DNA of 6,818 nucleotides, from the NCBI GenBank assembly GCA_002772325.1, contig PCSL01000052.1:1-6818 (forward strand), read 5' to 3'. Positions 1 to 4,630 of this stretch are shown one piece after another (position 1 is the first letter of the stretch; each line of letters starts with the position of its first letter). Made by a program: the position numbers and the translations under genes. A model generated the notes under the pieces. That model was given only the letters and a program-made list of their open reading frames with translations. It had not been told where the DNA came from and did no database searches. This DNA comes from Chloroflexi bacterium CG23_combo_of_CG06-09_8_20_14_all_45_10. GTDB taxonomy: Bacteria; Chloroflexota; Dehalococcoidia; GIF9; AB-539-J10.

Positions 1-742
1 GCTGAACGACCGATTCCCGAGCCATTTCCAGACTGAACAGAGCCACGCAAGCTCCTTGGTTAATAGCAGTATTTCTGGCAATATTTAGAGCTAAGCTGGT
101 TTTACCCAAGCTAGGCCTGGCAGCTAAAACAATCAAGTCAGACGGCTGTAAACCACCCAGTAAATCATCTAAACCAGCAAAACCGGTTAGAACATGAGGT
201 AACTCTCTTTCCCAAGATACAGTAGGCTTTCCAGCCTCCTCGAAGTATTGCCCTAAGGCCTCACGCATTGAAACGAAATCTCTAGTATCCCGTCCCCTCT
301 TTACTTGAAAAAGGATATCTTCAGCTTTATTGAGACTAGCCTCAATATCTGGGCCAGCCTCATAACCAATGGCAGCAATTTGCCCGGCAGCAGTGATCAA
401 ATGCCGCATCACTCCCATCTCAGATACTATCTGGGCGTAATGTTCAACATGCAGGGATGTAGGCACAATGGATATTAGATGAGATAAATAAGCCGCACCA
501 CCAATCTGCTCCAGCTTGTTTTGGCGCATCAGCTCATGTGCTACCGTGATCTGGTTTATAACTTCATTGCGTTGGTAAAGGGACAAGCAAGCCTGATAAA
601 TCGCTTGATTTGTTTCATCAAAAAAGTCCTCAGGCTTAAGAAAAGTAGCCACTTTCAATATAGCTTCGGGATCAATAAGCAAAGAGCCAATCACTGCCTC
701 CTCTGCTTCAATGTCGTGGGGGGGTAATTTTTCCTGTGCCAT
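1..742 (-). CDS. dnaB: Replicative DNA helicase DnaB, N-terminal 247 residues (C-terminus off the left edge)
   Basis: Hexameric helicase that unwinds DNA at the replication fork and recruits primase. Reading leftward from the ATG at 742 the protein opens MAQEKLPPHDIEAEEAVIGS, the usual DnaB start. The N-terminal helical domain covers about residues 8-110, a linker about 150-185, and the RecA-like ATPase domain starts near 186 (LTGFAGLDDLLGGL). Walker A is ARPSLGKTS at 208-216, with the P-loop lysine at 214, followed by the typical LFSLEM at 235-240. The window ends before Walker B, so about 200 residues are missing, judged by the family's usual ~450. The frame is open throughout. The start lies 3 bp after the rplI stop, with a weak AGGGA Shine-Dalgarno inside the end of rplI, so translation is probably coupled. 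The rplI-dnaB pairing is common in bacteria. No intein is visible in the part shown, although the P-loop is a frequent insertion site. Confidence 0.96.
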   Translation of the reverse strand, partial: MAQEKLPPHDIEAEEAVIGSLLIDPEAILKVATFLKPEDFFDETNQAIYQACLSLYQRNEVINQITVAHELMRQNKLEQIGGAAYLSHLISIVPTSLHVEHYAQIVSEMGVMRHLITAAGQIAAIGYEAGPDIEASLNKAEDILFQVKRGRDTRDFVSMREALGQYFEEAGKPTVSWERELPHVLTGFAGLDDLLGGLQPSDLIVLAARPSLGKTSLALNIARNTAINQGACVALFSLEMARESVVQ

Positions 743-745
743 TTT

Positions 746-1198
746 TTAAGCTTTCCCTGACTCAATGACCACTGTGATTCGTGGCTCTAAATCTTTGGCT
801 AATTTAATGGTTACCTCGTGGCTACCTGCTTGGCGCAAAGGCTTGTCCATATCTATCTTCCTCTTATCAATAGAAGAACCTATAACTTGACTTAATTCCT
901 TGGCTATGTCAGCAGCGGTAATAGAACCAAACAGGCGGTCATCAGCGCCCACATGAGCCTGAAAATGAATTTCTCTCCCATTGATTTGTTCAGCTAACTT
1001 AGCCAGTTTAGCTTGGTCAAGACTTTCTTTAATCCCTTCCTTTCGAAGCCTCGGCTCAAACTGTTTCATAACCATTGGCGTAGCCAATGAAGCTAAACCT
1101 TGAGGCAAAAGGAAATTCCTGGCATAGCCCTTAGCCACCTCCTTTATCTCTCCAGCCTTTCCCTTCCCAGAAACATCCTTTAATAAAATAACTTTCAT
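746..1198 (-). CDS. rplI: 50S ribosomal protein L9
   Basis: Large-subunit protein that binds 23S rRNA near the base of the L1 stalk and helps maintain the reading frame. The 150 residues match the normal bacterial L9 length. The N-terminal rRNA-binding domain carries the family signature at about 13-40, with G16, E17, G24, Y25, R27, N28, L30, P32 and G34 visible ([20 protein letters not shown]). A long connecting helix spans about 41-75. The C-terminal domain contains [14 protein letters not shown] at 89-102 and ends in beta strands. The ATG at 1198 overlaps the trxB stop as ATGA. I see no good Shine-Dalgarno before it, so expression probably depends on ribosomes terminating on trxB. dnaB follows after 3 bp. 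The usual rpsF-ssb-rpsR neighbours are absent on the upstream side, where trxB takes their place. Confidence 0.97.
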   Translation of the reverse strand: MKVILLKDVSGKGKAGEIKEVAKGYARNFLLPQGLASLATPMVMKQFEPRLRKEGIKESLDQAKLAKLAEQINGREIHFQAHVGADDRLFGSITAADIAKELSQVIGSSIDKRKIDMDKPLRQAGSHEVTIKLAKDLEPRITVVIESGKA

Positions 1199-2115
1199 AG
1201 CGAGTTTAGAAATCTCTCTGCTGATAAAGCAGCCGTGGCACCATCACCAGCAGCAGTTATTGCCTGCCTAGCTGAGTTATGACGAACATCTCCAGCAGCT
1301 AATATCCCAGGTATCTCCGTTTCCATCACTTCATTAGTGATTAAATATCCATCCTTGTCCAGAGGCAAAACTCCCTTTAAATAGCTGGTGTTGGGCTCCA
1401 ATCCAATGGCAACAAAAACACCCATTACTGGCAATGTTGATATTGTAACATCTTTTGTCTTTTTTAGCCTAAGTTGCCTGACTATTCCATCGCCCTCAAT
1501 TTGGGCTACTACAGTATCCCAGACAAACTCTATTTTTGGTTCAACCATAGCTTTTTCTTGGAGTATCTTACTAGCCCTAAGCTGGTTACGACGGTGAATG
1601 ACTAAAACCTTAGAAGCAAACTTGCTCAAGTAAAGAGCTTCGACGAGGGCAGCATCCCCCCCTCCTATCACAGCCACCACTTTGTCTCGGAATAAAGGCC
1701 CATCACAAGTGGCACAATAGGAAACACCTTTGCCTAAAAGCTCAGCTTCTCCAGGCACCTTTAACTTGCGGAATTGCGAGCCAGAAGCAATAATCACTGA
1801 CTCAGCAACAAATTTACCTTCACTGGTGCTAACCAGACTATGTCTTTGGTTAGGCACTAAACTAGTGACCACAGCAAGCAAAGTTTGCAATCCGTAAGCC
1901 ATAGCTTGCTGATGCATGAGTTGCCCTAACTCAATGCCAGAAATCCCCTGGGGGAAACCAGGGTAATTCTCCACCTGATCAGCATAAGTTATTTGACCAC
2001 CTATCACCCCTCTTTCAATAAGTAAAGTATTAAGCTTTGACCTAGCACAATATAAGCCAGCGGTAAGTCCAGCAGGCCCACCACCGATAATGACTACTTG
2101 GTAACTCTTGCACAC
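1195..2115 (-). CDS. trxB: Thioredoxin reductase (NADPH/FAD), TrxB
   Basis: Cytoplasmic low-molecular-weight flavoenzyme that passes electrons from NADPH through FAD and a redox disulfide to thioredoxin. The 306 residues are typical for the family. FAD-binding GGGPAG is at 11-16, IASG at 109-112, and the redox-active CATC at 134-137 is followed by D138. The NADPH-domain loop [10 protein letters not shown] is at 151-160, the phosphate-binding HRRNQLRA at 174-181, and the C-terminal FAD motif GDV at 275-277 with [11 protein letters not shown] at 283-293. All catalytic residues are present. The start is GTG at 2115. An in-frame TAA lies three codons upstream (2122-2124), and no ATG occurs before the FAD motif, so this is the only sensible start. 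The Shine-Dalgarno is poor (AAAGAG, very close). The stop overlaps the rplI start. A ferredoxin- or F420-dependent variant is possible, but HRR favours NADPH. Confidence 0.95.
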   Translation of the reverse strand: MCKSYQVVIIGGGPAGLTAGLYCARSKLNTLLIERGVIGGQITYADQVENYPGFPQGISGIELGQLMHQQAMAYGLQTLLAVVTSLVPNQRHSLVSTSEGKFVAESVIIASGSQFRKLKVPGEAELLGKGVSYCATCDGPLFRDKVVAVIGGGDAALVEALYLSKFASKVLVIHRRNQLRASKILQEKAMVEPKIEFVWDTVVAQIEGDGIVRQLRLKKTKDVTISTLPVMGVFVAIGLEPNTSYLKGVLPLDKDGYLITNEVMETEIPGILAAGDVRHNSARQAITAAGDGATAALSAERFLNSL

Positions 2116-2130
2116 AGCTCTTTAAGTTCT

Positions 2131-2290
2131 AATTTCCAATCCCCAAAGAACAAATCCAAACAAATATCAAAAATCAAAGATAAAAAATCAAATTTACAAT
2201 TCAAAATGCAAAAAAATTTACTAAATGATTTTTAAATTTTGCTTTGTCATTTTGCCTTTTTATTTCATTTCGAATTTCGTGCTTAGAATT
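2131..2290. repeat. AT-rich, low-complexity intergenic repeat-like block
   Basis: About 160 bp with almost no G or C. The left part (2131-2220) is A-rich and made of degenerate short units such as CAAATCC, CAAATATC and AAATCAAA. The right part (2225-2290) is T-rich, with ATTTCATTTCGAATTTCG followed by GCTTAGAATTT, which overlaps the stop of the activase fragment. The base-composition switch at about 2222 makes the block roughly self-complementary overall. It has no coding potential. It resembles dispersed non-coding intergenic repeats seen in some environmental bacterial genomes, but copy number cannot be judged from one window. It separates the decayed activase from trxB and must hold the promoter of the trxB-rplI-dnaB unit if that unit has its own. 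I could not single out a convincing -35/-10 pair in such AT-rich sequence. Confidence 0.5.
2202..2254. repeat. Imperfect inverted repeat at the centre of the AT-rich block
   Basis: The left arm, 2202-2220 (CAAAATGCAAAAAAATTTA), reads on the opposite strand as TAAATTTTTTTGCATTTTG. The right arm, 2233-2254, is TAAATTTTGCTTTG followed by TCATTTTG. The two match over their whole length if three extra bases in the right arm (GC and T) are looped out. The spacer is 12 nt (2221-2232). The structure could fold in RNA from either strand, but it has no GC-rich stem followed by a U-tract, so it is not a textbook terminator. It may form the ends of a small non-autonomous repeat. Confidence 0.45.
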
Positions 2291-2798
2291 TATCCTTATT
2301 TAGTGCTTCCCTTGTAGCTGTCCCTTCCCACCGGTCACAGCGTCCTCCCCACCTAGCTAAGACTTTACCCTTAACCGAGATCTGGGCAATCTCACATAAG
2401 TTAGGACAAGCTTTACACATAAAAGAGGAGACATGGAAATCCGTTTGGCTAACCTCAAATCCTTTAAACTCTGTTTTGCAATTGTTAGTCCCCATCTCTT
2501 CATGTATTAACAAGGCAGTGCCAATAGCACCCATGAGCTCATGGTGAGGAGGGACAATAATCTCCGTATCTAAAGTCTCGCTAAGCGCCTTAATTATTCC
2601 CTGATTGAAAGCAACGCCACCCTGGAATACCACTTGAGGCAGAATTTCCTTGCCTAAACCAACCTTCTTAAGATAGTTGCGCACCAATGCTTGGCATAAA
2701 CCATAAAGGATGTCATCGGTTTTATGCCCCATCTGCTGCTTATGAATCATGTCTGATTCAGCAAATACAGTGCATCTTCCAGCGATGTGCACAGGCAT
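2283..2798 (-). pseudogene. C-terminal half of a 2-hydroxyacyl-CoA dehydratase activase (BadF/BadG/BcrA/BcrD ATPase family), 5' end deleted
   Basis: Complete activases are homodimeric ASKHA-fold ATPases with a bridging 4Fe-4S cluster. They inject an electron into (R)-2-hydroxyacyl-CoA dehydratases or benzoyl-CoA reductases. This 171-residue frame has only the second half. RCTVFAESD at 8-16 holds C9, the equivalent of the second cluster cysteine. FQGGVAFN (58-65) and HELMGAIGTALL (86-97) are the nucleotide-binding motifs of the second subdomain. A C-terminal extension has C128, C131 and C135 (CKACPNLC) and then GGRCDRWE, as in longer members of the family. The first subdomain, with its phosphate loop and the CAAGTGRF-type first cluster cysteine, is absent. 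Upstream there is an in-frame TAG at 2814-2816, preceded by an unrelated gene start. The ATG at 2798 has AAGGAG 5 nt ahead, so a fragment could be translated. It should not work as an activase without the missing half. Confidence 0.75.
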
Positions 2799-2813
2799 TT
2801 TGCTCCTTAAAGC

Positions 2814-2858
2814 CTATTGATAATAGAACAAGGCTCGTGGAATACCTACTTTAATCAT
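2814..2858 (-). pseudogene. 14-codon N-terminal remnant of a DUF2229 / activase-related (COG3580-like) gene
   Basis: Reading leftward from the ATG at 2858 gives MIKVGIPRALFYYQ and then TAG (2814-2816). (K/R)VGIPRALLYY is the characteristic opening of acyl-CoA dehydratase activase-related proteins with a DUF2229 domain, whose next residues are normally of the type YxPLW. The start is a good one. A GGAG (about 2870-2866) sits at correct spacing, and the ATG overlaps the M20 stop by 8 bp (CATGATTAA), implying translational coupling in the ancestral operon. After the glutamine the frame becomes TAG GCT TTA AGG and runs straight into the activase fragment (ALRSKMPVHIAGRC). I infer that a deletion joined the two genes inside the codon after Q14. 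The match is short, so identification rests on family memory. Confidence 0.55.
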
Positions 2859-4026
2859 GACCACTCCGGAATTCTTGCTTAATTTTGTCTAGCATCTCAG
2901 GCTGGCTAAGTATGTCGACAACGGTCATTGCCATCGCCTTAGCGGCATCTAACAGCCCTTTATTTCCAGCTTCGGAGGCAGCAGCAGAGGCAAACTCTAG
3001 CGTATGCACTAATACCTCAGGAGAGGCAATGGCCACCATAGGATGTATGCTGGGCACTACTTGGCTGACATTCCCCATATCTGTGCTGCCAAAGCCAAAA
3101 GAAGGGTCAAAAAAATCCACATGGCGTCCCAGCGATTCCAGATTTTGACGGAACAATCGAGCCAAAGTGATATTATTTCTCATAGGAGCATAGGTTTTTT
3201 CTCCCCAGCTATATTCCAACCTAGCTCCACTGGCTAAAGATGCTCCCTTAAAGCAGTTCAAGACCTTTTCTTTCAGCTCATTAAGGTAAGCATTATCCGG
3301 GGCACGTATCAGAAATTTGGCAGCACTGTGGGCAGGAACTACATTAGGTGCTTCACCACCATCAGTAATTATGCCATGAATGCGTGCTTCTCCTTTTATA
3401 TGCTGCCGTAATGAATTTATGCTGTTAAAGGCTAGAATCAGAGCCTCAAGAGCATTTATACCTTTGTAGGGTTGGGCAGCAGCGTGAGCCGACTTGCCAA
3501 AGAATTCTACATCTAAAGAAATGCAGGCAAGCGTCTGTGAGGTTGCCAAGTTGCGTGTATTAGGATGCACCATCATAGCCACATCTATTTCTTCAAAGAT
3601 ACCTGCTTTCACCATATCTATCTTACCCCCAAGAACCTCTTCTCCCGGGGTACCTAAAACTACAACACTACCTCCCAAGCTATCAATGGCAAGCTTACTA
3701 GCTACGCCGGCACCAACTGCTGAGGCAGCTATTATGTTATGTCCACAGCCATGTCCTATTTTAGGTAAAGCATCATACTCAGCAAGCAAGGCAATCCTTG
3801 GTTTCTCTTGCCCATACGTTGCCTGAAAGGCTGTAGCTAAACCAGCAACGCACTTTTGCACTCGGAATCCATTATCCTCAAGGTAATTGATGAGCCAAGA
3901 TGATGCTTTCTCCTCCTGGAAACCTAACTCAGGATTATCGTGGATCTTGAGACTCAGCTGGGTAACCTCTCGGCATTGTGCTTCCACTTTATTTCTTACC
4001 TCTGCTTTCAACCTCTTTATTTCCAA
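2851..4026 (-). CDS. M20 family metallo-amidohydrolase (M20D / ACY1L2-AbgB-like)
   Basis: Zinc- or cobalt-dependent cytoplasmic hydrolase that cleaves amide bonds in small N-acyl or dipeptide-like substrates; the exact substrate cannot be read from sequence. In numbering from the possible GTG at 4041 (396 aa), metal and catalytic residues are C99 and H101 (GHGCGHN), E134/E135 (TPGEE), H159 (VHP) and H333 (SIHP). The dimerisation-domain motif GKSAHAAAQPYKG is at 182-194 and FGSTDMGNVS at 317-326. All are intact and the length is normal. I prefer TTG at 4026 (391 aa). It has a perfect GGAGGT 7 nt upstream and lies about 17 nt after the predicted transcription start, whereas GTG at 4041 has no Shine-Dalgarno and almost no leader. 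HGCGHN rather than HACGHD points to the ACY1L2/PM20D2 branch. The stop overlaps the DUF2229 remnant by 8 bp, so this was the first gene of a now broken operon. Confidence 0.9.
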   Translation of the reverse strand: MEIKRLKAEVRNKVEAQCREVTQLSLKIHDNPELGFQEEKASSWLINYLEDNGFRVQKCVAGLATAFQATYGQEKPRIALLAEYDALPKIGHGCGHNIIAASAVGAGVASKLAIDSLGGSVVVLGTPGEEVLGGKIDMVKAGIFEEIDVAMMVHPNTRNLATSQTLACISLDVEFFGKSAHAAAQPYKGINALEALILAFNSINSLRQHIKGEARIHGIITDGGEAPNVVPAHSAAKFLIRAPDNAYLNELKEKVLNCFKGASLASGARLEYSWGEKTYAPMRNNITLARLFRQNLESLGRHVDFFDPSFGFGSTDMGNVSQVVPSIHPMVAIASPEVLVHTLEFASAAASEAGNKGLLDAAKAMAMTVVDILSQPEMLDKIKQEFRSGHD

Positions 4027-4033
4027 TGCCTGA

Positions 4034-4039
4034 ACCTCC
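4034..4039 (-). promoter_or_regulatory. Shine-Dalgarno GGAGGT that selects the TTG start of the M20 gene
   Basis: GGAGGT on the minus strand (4039 down to 4034) is followed after 7 nt by TTG at 4026-4024, in frame with the M20 gene. The upstream GTG at 4041 overlaps this site and has nothing resembling a ribosome-binding site in front of it. This favours the TTG. Confidence 0.6.
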
Positions 4040-4049
4040 ACAAATAGCT

Positions 4050-4079
4050 ATTATACTTCGGTTTCAGCCTAGATTTCTA
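4050..4079 (-). promoter_or_regulatory. Sigma-70-type promoter for the M20 operon
   Basis: On the minus strand an exact TATAAT lies at 4055-4050. Eighteen nt upstream is TAGAAA (4079-4074), which matches TTGACA at 4 of 6 positions. Transcription would start near 4043, leaving a leader of about 17 nt that contains GGAGGT ahead of the TTG at 4026. The weak -35 lies inside the palindrome at 4067-4082, so initiation is probably regulated. Confidence 0.5.
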
Positions 4080-4082
4080 GGC
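4067..4082. promoter_or_regulatory. Palindromic operator candidate GCCTAGA-TT-TCTAGGC
   Basis: A perfect 7+7 bp inverted repeat with a 2-bp centre. The 2-nt spacer is too small for a stable RNA loop, so a binding site for a dimeric DNA-binding protein is more likely than a hairpin. It covers the -35 of the M20 promoter, a typical repressor position. The regulator is not encoded in this window. Confidence 0.5.
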
Positions 4083-4170
4083 GCTGCCCAGGTTAACATG
4101 AGAGATTGACATATCCAGCGGTTTACCCTTTCTCTGCCTGAAGAACCATGTGGCACAAAAACCAACCTCC

Positions 4171-4199
4171 TTGCATGACGGGAGATGCAATGTTATGCT
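4171..4199 (+). promoter_or_regulatory. Candidate promoter of the V-ATPase operon, with an overlapping inverted repeat
   Basis: TTGCAT (4171-4176), a 17-nt spacer, then TATGCT (4194-4199), preceded by an extended -10 TG at 4191-4192. Transcription would begin near 4206, giving a leader of about 108 nt before the first gene at 4314. The -35 is one arm of an inverted repeat, TTGCAT-N8-ATGCAA (4171-4190), which could be an operator. A second -10-like TTTAAT at 4201-4206 has no matching -35. The rest of 4042-4313 shows no gene, RNA or riboswitch that I recognise. Confidence 0.35.
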
Positions 4200-4313
4200 T
4201 TTTAATGTTGATGACTTTTGATAGCTGAAATGCTTATTCGTTCGCCCGCAGAAAGAACTCATTCCCAGACACAACCTGGCAATAGCAAAAAGAATTGACT
4301 AAAGAGGTGTGTT

Positions 4314-4628
4314 ATGTCGATAAGAGAAATTTCCAAGAGTGTAGAAGACATTGAGAGCGAAGCTGAAAGGATACTTGAGGAAGCCAGAACTAGAGCTAAT
4401 GAAATCCTCCTTAAAGCTAAAGAGGAGGCAAAGGAAATTCTCTCTTCCCGGCTGCCAATGGATGAAATCAAAACGGAGTGCCAGGAGATTATACACAACG
4501 CTAAGGTAGAAGCCGATAAGAAAAGTAAAGATGCTGCGAATAAAGCTTCCAAAATTGGAACTAACGCCCATAAGAAAATAGAGGGAGTTGTCGAACGCAT
4601 AGTAAATATCATCATCGGGGTGAAGTAA
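4314..4628 (+). CDS. V/A-type ATPase peripheral-stalk subunit H/G (coiled coil)
   Basis: Small stator subunit that pairs with subunit E to form the peripheral stalk holding the catalytic head to membrane subunit I. The 104 residues are almost entirely helical and highly charged, with Glu/Lys/Ala-rich heptad-like stretches such as ESEAERILEEARTRANEIL (14-32) and AKVEADKKSKDAANKASKIG (63-82). There is no signal peptide or cysteine-rich motif. The C-terminus turns hydrophobic (VERIVNIIIGVK). Length and composition match the archaeal/vacuolar-type subunit H (COG2811-like) family, whose gene usually opens these operons. The identification leans on the genes that follow, because coiled coils alone are not specific. 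The ATG at 4314 is preceded by AGAGGTG at good spacing. Two bases separate its stop from the first ATG of subunit I. Gene names differ between species (ahaH, ntpF, atpH), so I leave the symbol blank. Confidence 0.8.
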   Translation: MSIREISKSVEDIESEAERILEEARTRANEILLKAKEEAKEILSSRLPMDEIKTECQEIIHNAKVEADKKSKDAANKASKIGTNAHKKIEGVVERIVNIIIGVK

Positions 4629-4630
4629 AT

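Noticed and set aside
2814..2816. TAG read as pyrrolysine or suppressed to make one fusion protein
   Set aside because: The two sides belong to different families, with hundreds of codons missing between them. A deletion explains the stop better, and nothing here suggests amber recoding.
2885..3826. Plus-strand frames opposite the M20 gene
   Set aside because: Antisense shadows of a fully motif-complete minus-strand enzyme, without ribosome-binding sites or family matches.
4106..4111. Exact TTGACA on the plus strand
   Set aside because: No -10-like hexamer occurs 15-19 nt downstream (sequence there is CCCTTTCTCTG), so it is not a usable promoter on its own.
4190..4228. Possible leader peptide MLCFLMLMTFDS with GGGAG ahead
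   Set aside because: Its first codons overlap the candidate -10, so it would not be on the transcript if that promoter is right. There is no attenuator-like structure behind it.
4077..4274. 65-codon minus-strand open frame in the divergent intergenic region
   Set aside because: It starts with TTG, has no convincing Shine-Dalgarno, no recognisable family, and it covers both candidate operators and the predicted ATPase promoter. Chance frame.
4265..4279. CCAG/CTGG hairpin in the ATPase leader
   Set aside because: Only four base pairs with a 7-nt loop; expected by chance.
4259..4615. Minus-strand frames opposite the stalk subunit, Ser/Leu-rich and membrane-like
   Set aside because: They are the antisense of a Glu/Lys/Ala coiled-coil gene, which naturally reads as Ser/Leu/Phe-rich. 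The plus-strand gene has the Shine-Dalgarno and operon position.
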